Assembly (NCBI GenBank): GCA_964291545.2
Contig: OZ219859.1
Span: 102,060 to 166,059 of the forward strand
Length of the DNA stretch: 64,000 nt
Direction of reading: 5' to 3'
DNA from: G963667675 sp964291545
GTDB lineage: Bacteria; Chloroflexota; Dehalococcoidia; Lucifugimonadales; UBA3495
Shown here piece after piece: positions 1-8,705 of this stretch. The position numbers and the translations under genes are program-made. The notes under the pieces were generated by a model, which was given only the letters and a program-made list of their open reading frames with translations, did not search any database and was not told the DNA's origin. How positions within the stretch are numbered: position 1 is the stretch's first letter; each line of letters starts with the position of its first letter.

Positions 1-180
1 TGATGGCCGCGGGCCGTATCGGCCACGGGGACTGACCGCTCCACCGCGCCGCGTACCAGGGCAACGTAGCCGGGCGGCGTCCCCGCCGGGCTTCCACGGG
101 ACTTGAAGCCTTCCCGTAGCCAAGCTACACTGACACGCGAAGTTACACTATCCTGGCGATTAGAGAATTGGGGGTTCCGC

Positions 181-999
181 ATGGACTGGGGAATGGAAAA
201 CCGGATGAGGCAGTTGATTCAGGCAGACGGCCATTGCATGTTCCTGCCCATCGACCACGGGTACTTCATGGGCCCTACCAACAGCTTGGAGGAGCCCGGC
301 AAGACGATAGCGCCGCTCCTGCCCTATTCCGACGCCCTCTTCGCCACCCGCGGCGTAGTGCGTTCTGCCGTAGACCCCAATAACGCCAAGCCGCTGATTC
401 TCAGGGTCTCCGGCGGCACCAGCATGGTGGGCGGCGACCTGGCCAACGAGGGGCTGACCACCTGCATGGAAGAGGCCATCCGCCTGAACGCGTCGGCGGT
501 TGGCATTTCGGTATTCATCGGGTCGGAATACGAACGCCAGTCATTGCTGAACCTGGGCAAGCTGGTGGACGAGGGTGAGAAGTACGGCATCCCGGTAATG
601 GCGGTCACCGCCGTGGGCCGGGAGTTGGAGCAGCGTGAGTCCCGGTACCTGGCCCTGTGCTGCCGCATCACGGCCGAACTGGGGGCCAGGGTGGTAAAGA
701 CCTATTGGTGCCCCGACGGCTTCGACAAGGTCGTAACCGGCTGCCCGGTGCCGGTGGTCATGGCCGGTGGGCCCCAGGCCGACTCCGAGTTGCAGGTGCT
801 GGACTTTGTGCACGACGGCATGCAGCAGGGCGCCATCGGCATCAACCTGGGCCGGAACATCTGGCAAAGCGAGCACCCCGTCCCCATGATCCGGGCCCTG
901 CGCCACATCGTCCACGAAAACGGCTCGGTCCAGGAAGCCCGGGAGATATTCAGGAGTCTCGTCACCACCCAAGCGACTCTTACGGCTGCTCCTGTCTGA
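181..999 (+). CDS. LsrF-like class I aldolase/thiolase
   Basis: A 272-residue protein of the DeoC/LsrF class I aldolase family (E. coli LsrF acts on 3-hydroxy-5-phosphonooxypentane-2,4-dione in autoinducer-2 breakdown). Family landmarks are the IDHG strand at residues 24-27, the TRG segment near 56-58, Lys173 in VVKTYW as the expected Schiff-base lysine, and a phosphate-binding GRNIWQ near 230. The ATG at 181 is preferred because GGGGG lies six bases upstream; a TTG at 103 would add 26 residues. No other lsr genes are visible, so the real substrate may be another sugar phosphate or a heptulosonate precursor. Confidence 0.85.
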   Translation: MDWGMENRMRQLIQADGHCMFLPIDHGYFMGPTNSLEEPGKTIAPLLPYSDALFATRGVVRSAVDPNNAKPLILRVSGGTSMVGGDLANEGLTTCMEEAIRLNASAVGISVFIGSEYERQSLLNLGKLVDEGEKYGIPVMAVTAVGRELEQRESRYLALCCRITAELGARVVKTYWCPDGFDKVVTGCPVPVVMAGGPQADSELQVLDFVHDGMQQGAIGINLGRNIWQSEHPVPMIRALRHIVHENGSVQEAREIFRSLVTTQATLTAAPV

Positions 1000-1104
1000 T
1001 CTTCCGCCGCCGGGCCTTGCATCCCTGGTCCGTGACTGCAGATAGCCCAGCCGTCCGGGTGATAGACTCCAACTGCCCCAACGCTGCCTGAGAGGGTACC
1101 CAAC

Positions 1105-2133
1105 TTGCGCGTGGCAATGTACTACAACAACCGGGACGTGCGTCTGGAGGAGATGCCGGCCCCGGCCATCGGCCCCGGCGAGTTGCTGCTGCAGGTGGAG
1201 GCCAGCGGCCTCTGCGGCAGCGACGTGATGGAGTGGTACCGCATCGAGAGGGCCCCGTTAGTACTGGGGCACGAGGTTGCCGGCGTGGTGGCCCAGGTGG
1301 GCGAGGGCGTGGACCGCTTCGAAGAGGGCGACCGGGCGGTGGTCACCCACCACGTGCCCTGCAATGCCTGCCGGTACTGCCTGAGCGGGCACCACACCGT
1401 CTGCGACACCCTGCACCACACCAGTTTCGATCCCGGCGGCCTGGCCGAGTTCCTGAGGGTACCGGCGATCAACGTCGACCGGGGAGTGTTTCCCGTGCCG
1501 GACCACGTGTCGCTGGACGAGGCGGCCTTTACCGAGCCCCTGGCCTGCGTGCTCCGGGGCCAGAGGCGGGCGGACCTGCAACCAGGCCAGACGGTGCTGG
1601 TGCTGGGCAGCGGCCTCACCGGGATGCTCCACGTCGACCTGGCCCGGAGCCTGGGAGCGGGCCGGATACTTGCCACCGACCTGTCGGAGTACCGGCTGGA
1701 GGCGGCCCGCCGGTTTGGGGCCGACGTCACCATCCCCGCCGACGAGGACGTGCCCGCGCGGGTGCGCGAGGCCAACGGCGGGCGATTAGCCGACCTGGTT
1801 ATCGTCTGCACCGGGGCACCGCCTGCGTTGCAGCAGGCCCTGGAATCCGTGGACCGGGGCGGCACGGTGCTCTTCTTCGCCCCGACTCAGCCGGGCGTGT
1901 CTATCCCGGTTTCGGTGAACGACGTTTTCTTTCGCAACGACGTGACCCTGACGACGACGTATGCGGGCAGCCCGGCCGACCTGGCCACGGCGCTGGACTT
2001 GATCGCGTCCGGCCGGGTGCGGGTGGGCGAGATGATAACCCACCGGCTGGGCCTGGCCGAGGCCGCGCTGGGTTTCAAGCTGACGGCCGACGCCCAGGAC
2101 TCGCTGAAGGTCATCATCCAGCCGCAGAAGTAG
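1105..2133 (+). CDS. Zinc-dependent alcohol dehydrogenase (MDR superfamily)
   Basis: A 342-residue medium-chain dehydrogenase/reductase of the sorbitol/threonine dehydrogenase type, oxidising a secondary alcohol or polyol with NAD(P). Visible residues are catalytic zinc ligand Cys37, the GHE motif at 55-57, four structural-zinc cysteines (86, 89, 92, 100), and a glycine-rich Rossmann loop in VLGSGLTG near 163-170. The start is TTG at 1105, with AGAGGG about eight bases upstream; an ATG at 1117 is the alternative. It follows the LsrF-like gene by about 100 bases in the same direction, so the two may be co-transcribed in carbohydrate catabolism. Substrate cannot be read from sequence. Confidence 0.9.
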   Translation: MRVAMYYNNRDVRLEEMPAPAIGPGELLLQVEASGLCGSDVMEWYRIERAPLVLGHEVAGVVAQVGEGVDRFEEGDRAVVTHHVPCNACRYCLSGHHTVCDTLHHTSFDPGGLAEFLRVPAINVDRGVFPVPDHVSLDEAAFTEPLACVLRGQRRADLQPGQTVLVLGSGLTGMLHVDLARSLGAGRILATDLSEYRLEAARRFGADVTIPADEDVPARVREANGGRLADLVIVCTGAPPALQQALESVDRGGTVLFFAPTQPGVSIPVSVNDVFFRNDVTLTTTYAGSPADLATALDLIASGRVRVGEMITHRLGLAEAALGFKLTADAQDSLKVIIQPQK

Positions 2134-2135
2134 CG

Positions 2136-2996
2136 CTACAGCCCCGCCAGAAGGTCGGCGTCTTTGCCGGCGTCCCCGGGCGCGGCCAGGGCAAAGTATT
2201 CCGTGCTCATGGACTCCCGCAGCAGGTGCTCGGGCAACTGGGAAAATGGGCCGTTGGGGTCTATCTGGGTGCGGTGGCAGTTCAGAGACTGGATCTTCAC
2301 TTCCACGTAGGCTGAGACGTCGACCACGGTGGTCACCAGTTCGTCCGGCGTGCCGATGGTCTCCACTTCCTGGCTGGCGAAGGGCGGGGTGATGCCCGCG
2401 TCGATCATCTGCTGCCACATCCGGCGGAAGTTGCTGCGGGGGAAGCAGACCCAGTAGAGCAGCCGGGGCTGCCAGGGCGCGGTGCCGGCATCGACGCCGG
2501 GTGCGTAGCCGGGGTCGGCGGCTAGGGGAAATGCCTCGGTCACGTGCCGCTGCATGGTCACGTGGTCGGGATGGCCGTAGCCTCCGGTGGGGTCGTGGGT
2601 CAGCACCACGTCGGGTCTGGTTTCCCGCATGACTTCCACTATCTGGGCTACGACCCGGCTTGGCTCCGCCTGGAGCAGGGACTCGGGATGGTCGTTGTCC
2701 CCGGTGCCCTGCATGCCGGAGTCACGGTAGCCCAGGAACCGGACGTCGGCGATGCCGGTCACGTCCATGGCCCGGTGCATCTCTGCGCGGCGGACCTGGC
2801 CCAACGTTTCGGGGGTTGCCAGGTTTGGGTCGCTGATCTCGCCCACGTCGCCGTTGGTGGCGCAAATCATGGTAATCCGGGCGCCCCGGTCGGCCAGCAT
2901 GGCCAATAGGCCGCCGCAGCCGAAACCCTCGTCGTCGGGATGGCCGAAGGCGGCCAGCACGGACAGGTGGCTTAGGTCAGGTGATGGGCCGGGCAC
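2136..2996 (-). CDS. PIG-L family N-deacetylase
   Basis: A 286-residue zinc-dependent deacetylase of the PIG-L/LmbE family, which removes acetyl groups from GlcNAc-type glycoconjugates (relatives act in mycothiol, bacillithiol and antibiotic pathways). The zinc site is visible as HPDDE at residues 19-23 and GHPDH about 120 residues later. The reading frame stays open further upstream, but GTG at 2996 has GGAG eight bases before it and leaves only a short lead before the first strand, so it is chosen. It overlaps the end of the truncated HicB gene upstream by 25 bases. It converges with the alcohol dehydrogenase, ending two bases from it. Confidence 0.85.
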   Translation of the reverse strand: MPGPSPDLSHLSVLAAFGHPDDEGFGCGGLLAMLADRGARITMICATNGDVGEISDPNLATPETLGQVRRAEMHRAMDVTGIADVRFLGYRDSGMQGTGDNDHPESLLQAEPSRVVAQIVEVMRETRPDVVLTHDPTGGYGHPDHVTMQRHVTEAFPLAADPGYAPGVDAGTAPWQPRLLYWVCFPRSNFRRMWQQMIDAGITPPFASQEVETIGTPDELVTTVVDVSAYVEVKIQSLNCHRTQIDPNGPFSQLPEHLLRESMSTEYFALAAPGDAGKDADLLAGL

Positions 2997-3187
2997 GGCA
3001 GCGGCTCCTTGTCCTCTTGCAGGATTTCCAGGGCAGCGGACGCAGCTCCCCGGATGCCGGTAAAGGCGCCCTCCGCTGTGTCGTCCAGGTGGCTCAGGTA
3101 GGGCAACTCGGCGCACAATCCGATGAACATGCCGTCATCGTCCGACCAAACGACGCGGTAGGTGTAGAGGTCCAGCAATTCAGCCAT
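2972..3187 (-). CDS. Truncated HicB-like antitoxin domain
   Basis: A 71-residue protein whose whole length matches the N-terminal domain of the full-length HicB homologue at 18613-18954: both have YTYRV.WS, IGLCAELP, SH.DDT and GIR in the same order. It lacks the C-terminal ribbon-helix-helix part seen in that homologue. It ends inside the 5' end of the PIG-L gene, as if the DNA-binding half was lost by deletion or recombination. No HicA toxin is adjacent. It may be a decaying antitoxin or a stand-alone small protein. Confidence 0.6.
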   Translation of the reverse strand: MAELLDLYTYRVVWSDDDGMFIGLCAELPYLSHLDDTAEGAFTGIRGAASAALEILQEDKEPLPCPAHHLT

Positions 3188-3374
3188 CGAGCGCCTCCAG
3201 CTTGTCTATGGCTTTCAGGACTTGCCTCACCTGGTATTCCTTGGCCATGCCCTTTCCGTGCTTAATCAGCAGCAGCAGCTCCAGCCTTGCACCGTTCGCA
3301 CACGCCGTCCAAGTACAGGACTTCAGGTAAGAGCGTCTTAGCTTATGTTGTCGCCGGTGGGTGAACCGGTCCAC
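3180..3374 (-). CDS. Unrecognised short ORF upstream of truncated HicB
   Basis: A 64-codon open frame overlapping the start of the truncated HicB gene by eight bases and overlapping the end of the next gene upstream. Its C-terminal third (from MAKEYQVRQ, preceded by GGAAAGGGC) looks like a plausible helical segment, while the Arg/Cys-rich N-terminal part does not look like a conserved protein. I do not recognise a family. It could be the remnant of a gene once paired with the HicB domain, or it may not be translated. Confidence 0.25.
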   Translation of the reverse strand: MDRFTHRRQHKLRRSYLKSCTWTACANGARLELLLLIKHGKGMAKEYQVRQVLKAIDKLEALDG

Positions 3375-3565
3375 ACTTGCATCTGCCCGTTCAATAACAA
3401 TTTAGCTCGCTTCTCATCCATCCAAGCACCCTCGAAGTTCAATCTATCAACGTCAGTCCGCAGACCTTGGTGGTCGGTCAGTCGAGCCGCAAACTCGCAC
3501 AAATTCCGCCTACTGATTCGGAGCAAGTTCTCGGCGTGTTGCTTTGAGACATTGATTATTTCCAT
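3338..3565 (-). CDS. Small protein of unknown function
   Basis: A 75-residue protein I cannot assign to a family. It is predicted soluble and mixed-charge, with no membrane segment. The main evidence that it is real is a strong ribosome-binding site, GAGGAAG ending four bases before the ATG at 3565, plus ordinary amino-acid composition (VSKQHAEN, FEGAWMDEKRAK). It lies upstream of the HicB remnant on the same strand and is separated from dnaN by the decamer-repeat region. Confidence 0.5.
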   Translation of the reverse strand: MEIINVSKQHAENLLRISRRNLCEFAARLTDHQGLRTDVDRLNFEGAWMDEKRAKLLLNGQMQVWTGSPTGDNIS

Positions 3566-4026
3566 ATCACTTCCTCGGGTTGCCTTTGCTTTTGGCCAAT
3601 TTGCCGCATAATTCCCAAATTTTTACCGGGGTTCCACTGAGTCCCATTTCGTCCCGTTTTGGAGGCTGCACTCGCGGGGCCGGCGGAAAATTAACTTCCA
3701 CACCATTTCATCCCATTTCCTCTCATTTCGGTGCGCCGGCAGAATTGCGCCGCGCTTGGAGGGGCCTTTGGTCGTTGCGCGCCAAGAGCCGGGTCAGCCG
3801 GTTGGTTTGAGTACGGCTGCGTGATGTTGTCATAGATACCATGGTAGGCGGCGTCTGCGAGTTTGGAAAGGGGGCAACTGTCATGAAAATTGCAAGTTGT
3901 TTTTGGCAGTCCGGGGTGACATAATACCCAAACCCCGTAAGGTTCGGGGCCTCAGGGCGTAGGCTCGTGGTATGCGGCGCCCAATCACAAACACCAAACC
4001 ATACTAAATCCGCAGGTGACCCAAGA
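3566..4026. other. Intergenic region upstream of dnaN
   Basis: 461 bases without a convincing gene, between the small unknown gene on the minus strand and dnaN on the plus strand. It holds five phased 10-bp repeats (3642-3661 and 3701-3730, listed separately). I looked for DnaA boxes because dnaN often sits near oriC but saw no TTATCCACA-type cluster, and no dnaA gene is in the window. Confidence 0.6.
3642..3730. repeat. Two clusters of phased 10-bp direct repeats
   Basis: Units of the form TCCCATTTCG occur back to back at 3642 and 3652 (second unit TCCCGTTTTG), then at 3701 (CACCATTTCA), 3711 (TCCCATTTCC) and 3721 (TCTCATTTCG). The exact ten-base spacing would place each unit on the same helical face. 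Read on the minus strand they are A-rich GAAATGGGA units. They lie about 300-385 bases before dnaN. Confidence 0.65.
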
Positions 4027-5175
4027 ATGAAGATATCGTGCCTACAGGAAAATCTCAGCCGGGGCCTGGCCGTCGTCGGGCGGGCCGTCGCCACCAGGGC
4101 TACGCTGCCCGTCACCCAGAACGTCTTGCTCAGCGTCGACCAGTCGATGCTGAAGCTCTCCGCCACCAACCTGGAGATCGCCGTTACCACCTGGACGGGG
4201 GCGATGATCGAGGAAGAGGGGGCGGTGACCGTTCCGGCCCGGCTGTTGACCGAGTTCGTCAACGCCCTGCCCAACGACCGGATAGACCTGGAGTTGGAGC
4301 CGGGCAGCGGAGTCCTGAAGCTGAGCTGCGCCCGGTCCCAGGCCAACATCCACGGCACCGACGCCGGGGAGTTTCCGCCCATTCCCACCGTCGACGAGAA
4401 CGTGGCGGCCCAGGTTGACCCGGCGGCGCTGAACACCGCCATATCGCGGGTCGCCTTCGCCGCGGCCACCGAAGAGTCGCGGCCGGTGTTGACCGGCGTT
4501 GAGATGAAACTGGAGGGCGACCGCTTCAGCCTGGCCGCCGCCGACGGGTTCCGGCTGGCGGTGCACCACGGCTCGCTGGCGGCGCCGGTGGAGTCGGAAA
4601 TCAAGGTCATAATACCGGCCCGGACGCTGAACGAACTTAACCGCCTGCTGGCCGACCGGGAAGAGCCGGTGGAAATCATGATGGCCCCGGCCAAGGGACA
4701 GGTGTTGTTCCGGGTGAAGGGGGCCGAGACCGTCGAGGTGGTTTCCCAGCTACTTCAGGGATCGTTCCCCAACTACGAGCAGCTAATTCCAGAGCGGCAC
4801 GACACCCGGACGATATTGGACCTGCCGGGCCTGCTGCGGGCGGTTCGTACCGCGGCGATATTCGCCCGGGACGGCAGCAACATCATCCGGCTGGAGATGA
4901 CGCCCAACCCCTCAGGAGGCGACGGCGGGACCGTGGCCGTCTCCGCCCGATCCGAAGAGGTGGGGGACAACCGGGACGAGGTGGATGCAGATGGCATAGC
5001 CGGCGAGGCGGGAAAGATCGCCTTCAACAGCCGCTACCTGCTGGACGTGCTATCGGTCCTGGAGCGGGGCCAGATAGCCTTAGAAACCACCACTTCCTCC
5101 AGCCCCGGCGTCTTCAAGCCGGTGGACTCGGCGGACTACGTCCACGTGGTCATGCCCATGTTCGTGCAGTGGTAG
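4027..5175 (+). CDS. dnaN: DNA polymerase III beta subunit (sliding clamp)
   Basis: A 382-residue beta clamp, the ring that tethers replicative and translesion polymerases to DNA. The length is typical and the three-domain pattern is clear: N-terminal MKISCLQENLSRGL, the central VAFAAATEESRPVLTGV segment beginning domain two, and the C-terminal DYVHVVMPM signature. The ATG at 4027 is preferred over an upstream GTG at 3967 because AGGTGA sits nine bases before it and the clamp fold begins at once. It stands alone rather than beside dnaA or recF. The ImuB protein at 17-18 kb carries a clamp-binding motif, so this clamp is its likely partner. Confidence 0.97.
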   Translation: MKISCLQENLSRGLAVVGRAVATRATLPVTQNVLLSVDQSMLKLSATNLEIAVTTWTGAMIEEEGAVTVPARLLTEFVNALPNDRIDLELEPGSGVLKLSCARSQANIHGTDAGEFPPIPTVDENVAAQVDPAALNTAISRVAFAAATEESRPVLTGVEMKLEGDRFSLAAADGFRLAVHHGSLAAPVESEIKVIIPARTLNELNRLLADREEPVEIMMAPAKGQVLFRVKGAETVEVVSQLLQGSFPNYEQLIPERHDTRTILDLPGLLRAVRTAAIFARDGSNIIRLEMTPNPSGGDGGTVAVSARSEEVGDNRDEVDADGIAGEAGKIAFNSRYLLDVLSVLERGQIALETTTSSSPGVFKPVDSADYVHVVMPMFVQW

Positions 5176-5395
5176 GAGCGCTCCTGAGTTACTGCGCTTT
5201 GACCTACTGGGCCTGAGCGAAGACGCGGTTGCGCCCATAGCGAGGAAACGCACCCTGCTGGCTAGCGAACCGTCTATACGCGGGTCGAAGAAGGCGGAGG
5301 TGGCTGGGTGACTAACTTGGCCATAAAGTTGAGTTTGGGACTGGGTTGTTTGCATCGAAGCGATATTTCCATTGGGGGTCGAGGCCGCACGCCTA

Positions 5396-6958
5396 ATGGC
5401 TGAAGGGGAGCGCGCGCGAGTCACTAACCGTTCTGCGCTGAGTGTCCGAATCCGAAGAGCAGCTCAGTATGCCAGGAATGCAGTCCAGGAGCGCCTTACT
5501 GGTCATTCAACCGTAGATGATTCTGCATCTGTGCGGGATTACTATCGAGAAAGAGACCCAACCAGTAATGCAGAGACCACCCCACCTGAAGGTGAGCATG
5601 TAGATCTCCGTTGCATGTGGGCAGTAGAGTTCTACACACCTTCGCACATAGACAAGTTAGTAAACAACCTTAAGAAACTGGGATGGGACCAAAATGACTT
5701 CCCAGGGAGGGAGAGTCCAGCTTCCTGGGTTCGGATTACCCGTCAGCATTCTGAGGGTGGTAGCTGGCTTAATCTGGGCACGATCAGATCTAGTGACCAC
5801 GTGAGCGCCTGGCCAATCAGAGACCGTACTGCGCCACTGCCAACGCATGTTCGCTACGCAAGCGGTGGAATCTACTCCCTGACTCCATCTCTCACGTGTA
5901 TCGTCATGCGCTTTGTGTTTGAGGACAACTTCCGGTGTCGGCTAGATGCGATCCTAAGGCAACCGAGACACACGTTCACACGGCCCGTGTCAGGTAACAG
6001 CCGTGAAATCCTTAACCCTGAATGGCAGAAGACAGATGACGTACGCCAGCTCCGGCAAGAGTGCGCAAACTTCGCGGCGGGATGGTTCAAAGAGAATTTG
6101 CCGGGGGTGTTCTCTTCAGGCCTTGTTGGAGGTCAATTGCCCACATGTGAGCTAGTCTCGCTGCGGAAGGCTGAACCGTTTCCAGATCGGAAGAAGGGAG
6201 AATATACTCCTTCAGGTTATCTGCGTGTTCTCGATTTGGAGTTCTCTCCTTCTGTGTGGAAGAGCAAGGACACTCCAAGTCTAAAGTTCTCATTCGGACT
6301 ATCGTTACGCAGTTCTGAATACCATTCAATCTTCGTGGTTAAAGAAACCGAGATAGAAAACACCGAACTGTTGAAAGCGTATGGTGGGTTACCCGGACTG
6401 GCCACTTATGTCGATATGACTTACCAGGAAATGATTGGCAAAGTAGCCATACGCCCCTTATTGAATGGCTACAGTAGGCGCCTCAACGAACTTCGCGACG
6501 CAGTGACAGCGAAGATTCGGCGCCCATCACGTCGAAGACCTTCTCGCACTTTGCAGGTACTTGTAGATAATGTTGCATACGATGTTGACATTGCGGCGGT
6601 TACGACTGATTTGATTGCATCTACTGAAGAGCCTTCTTGGTTCTTCCGGAACTTGTCGAGATTCGAGCCGTGGAACGAATGGGAATCTCGCGATTCTTTG
6701 GCAGAGGTCTTCCGCCCCACCGTTAACAGACACTCAGTGATGCTCAGGGAGACAGCCCAATCTCTGCGCGATCATTTGACACAGTTTGGTTCTCTAATCG
6801 CTGCCACAGAGGACGTACGAACCCAGAATAGAATCCTTTGGCTCACGGTCATTGTCGCCGCCTTGGCATTGGTTACGGTTTTTTCGAGCAGCGCTGACTC
6901 AGCACTGGTAGGCTGGGCACAAGACATTTGGGGCCACTTAACGTGGTGGAGAGGTTGA
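5396..6958 (+). CDS. Unknown protein with C-terminal membrane anchor, lower GC
   Basis: A 520-residue protein of unrecognised family. The bulk is soluble and rich in aromatic and charged residues. The only clear topological feature is one hydrophobic segment near the C-terminus (about residues 486-505, ILWLTVIVAALALV) followed by a short tail, implying a tail-anchored protein with a large cytoplasmic part. The ATG at 5396 is used; a TTG at 5372 is the alternative. Base composition is visibly closer to even than in dnaN and codon choice is less GC-biased, suggesting horizontal acquisition. It stands alone with over 200 bases on each side. No catalytic motif was recognised, so no function is offered. 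Confidence 0.7.
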   Translation: MAEGERARVTNRSALSVRIRRAAQYARNAVQERLTGHSTVDDSASVRDYYRERDPTSNAETTPPEGEHVDLRCMWAVEFYTPSHIDKLVNNLKKLGWDQNDFPGRESPASWVRITRQHSEGGSWLNLGTIRSSDHVSAWPIRDRTAPLPTHVRYASGGIYSLTPSLTCIVMRFVFEDNFRCRLDAILRQPRHTFTRPVSGNSREILNPEWQKTDDVRQLRQECANFAAGWFKENLPGVFSSGLVGGQLPTCELVSLRKAEPFPDRKKGEYTPSGYLRVLDLEFSPSVWKSKDTPSLKFSFGLSLRSSEYHSIFVVKETEIENTELLKAYGGLPGLATYVDMTYQEMIGKVAIRPLLNGYSRRLNELRDAVTAKIRRPSRRRPSRTLQVLVDNVAYDVDIAAVTTDLIASTEEPSWFFRNLSRFEPWNEWESRDSLAEVFRPTVNRHSVMLRETAQSLRDHLTQFGSLIAATEDVRTQNRILWLTVIVAALALVTVFSSSADSALVGWAQDIWGHLTWWRG

Positions 6959-7214
6959 TTGACGGAAGAGCCACTACTGGCCCTTCATAGTCTGATATCA
7001 CAGGGTAGCCTCAACGGTCTCTAGATTAAGCCCGGACCCCCCTTTGGCAACCCCAAGTCCCATTAGGCTTGCTCCACCACACTGCAATCGGGGCTGCGAC
7101 GTCTGGGCACCTCGTATGCCGCTTGCAGCCCTGACACGCCAGGTGGTACAAAGACCCTAGCCAACCCCGCCCCTTTCTGCCGCCAATGATTCGTTGCAAC
7201 GGACGGCCCTGCCC

Positions 7215-8519
7215 ATGCGATTGACCCCTTCCAAGATTTTCTATGGCTGGTTTGTGGTTGCCGCCGTCGCACTGGTGACCTTCGGCGTTTCAGGAGCGCA
7301 GTTTTCCTACGGCGTGTTCCTGAAGCCCATGACCGAGGACTTCGGCTGGACCAGGGCAACCCTGTCGCTGGCCTTCGGCATCACCTTCATGATCTCCGGC
7401 TTGCTGCGTCCCGCGGCGGGCTACCTGGCCGACCGCTACAGCCCCAAGATGGTCGCCATGGCCGGCGTGATCGTGATGGGGGCCATGTTCCTGCTCATAC
7501 CCCTGGTCCAGGACCTGGTCCAGCTTTACGCCGTATTCGCCGTGATGGCCATCGGAATCACCCTGGGCGTGGGCCCGATCCTTACCAAGATTGTCAGCAG
7601 CTGGTTCTACGGCAATCGCGGGATGGTGCTGGGCCTGGTATACGGCGCCGGCTCGGTAGGCGGCATGGTCCTGGTGCCCGGGGCCTCGCTGTTCGAGGAG
7701 CTTGCCGGCTGGAGGCAAGCCTACTGGTTCCTGGGCCTGCTGTTGCTGGCCGTCATTGTGCCCATCGGGCTGTTGTTCATCAGGAGCCGTCCCGAGGACG
7801 TGGGACTGCAGCCGATGGAAGCGCCCGGCGGGTCCGAGGAGCCGAGCGAGTCCGAGAGCCGGGGGATGACGCTCTTTGGCCGGGACGCTGACTTCCGCGA
7901 GGCGGTGGCGACGCCGTTCTTCGCCAAGCTCACCTTTGGGTACTTCGTTTGAGGGTACTCGATGAGCTTCGTGCATGCTCACTTCATCACCTACGCAACA
8001 GACCTGGGATATCGCCCCCTGGTCGCCGCCGGAGTGTTCAGCCTCATCGGCGGCTCGGCCCTTATCGGCGCCCTGTTCCTGGGCCGTCTCTCGGACAGGC
8101 GCGGCCGGCGGGTGTGGCTGGGCATCTCCTACCACCTGCGCACCATGGGTTTCGTCGTGGTGCTGCTGTCCATGGGAGTGCCCTGGGTGGGAATTCCTTC
8201 CCTGGGACTCGCGCCCCTCTTGATTGGCGTGCTGCTGGTGGGCTTCTCCTGGAACGCGGTGGTGTCCATTACCGCGGCCTACGCCTCGGACCGGTTCGGA
8301 ATCTCCAAGCTGGGGGCAATCTACGGGACCATGTTCGCCGTGATGCCCGTGGGCTCCGGCCTGGGGGCCTACCTGGGAGGGCTGCTCTACGACTATCGCG
8401 GCACCTACGACTGGGCCATCTGGTCCAACATCCTGCTCTTGTTGGTGTCCGCCATATTGGTCTTCTCCATCCGGGAGCCGCGGCGGCCGGCGATGCTGGG
8501 CGTTGCCGCTGCCGATTGA
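7215..8519 (+). pseudogene. MFS transporter interrupted by in-frame TGA
   Basis: A 12-helix major facilitator of the monocarboxylate/oxalate-formate antiporter type. Helices 1-6 are encoded from ATG 7215 to a TGA at 7950-7952. Helices 7-12 continue in the same frame from 7953 to 8519. The junction reads FGYFV-stop-GYSMSFVHAHF, and relatives usually have Cys, Trp or another residue at the stop, so a single substitution explains it. An ATG nine bases after the stop in the same frame (7962) could restart the second half. Other genes here stop at TGA, so code reassignment is unlikely. It may be a recent pseudogene, a sequencing or assembly error, or a split transporter made by reinitiation. Confidence 0.8.
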
Positions 8520-8705
8520 CTGCCGCACTCCCGACGTTGGCCCCGGCCCTACAACGTCCATCGGCGCCGTTGCGGCAGTTAGCATGGCGTATCTCGGCAG
8601 TTGCCATTAAAATGCGGTAGCCATGACCGGCCAGGCGAGCGACCGGTGCGCAGGGCTGACCCGGCCCGTACCGGTTCCCCAGACTGATTATTGGGAGGCC
8701 AACTG

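Noticed and set aside
3566..4026. Replication origin next to dnaN
   Set aside because: No dnaA gene, no cluster of DnaA boxes and no AT-rich unwinding region were seen. The decamer repeats alone do not make an origin.
3723..4694. Long minus-strand open frame over dnaN
   Set aside because: It is the antisense of the clamp gene in high-GC DNA; it has no protein-like pattern. The same applies to many long antisense frames over dnaE2, the flavoproteins, the permease and the LLM genes.
7950..7952. TGA read as an amino acid throughout this organism
   Set aside because: Several confidently assigned genes, including the LsrF-like aldolase and the permease-ATPase overlap, end at TGA, so general reassignment is not supported. 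Selenocysteine at this single site remains open but no SECIS could be confirmed by eye.
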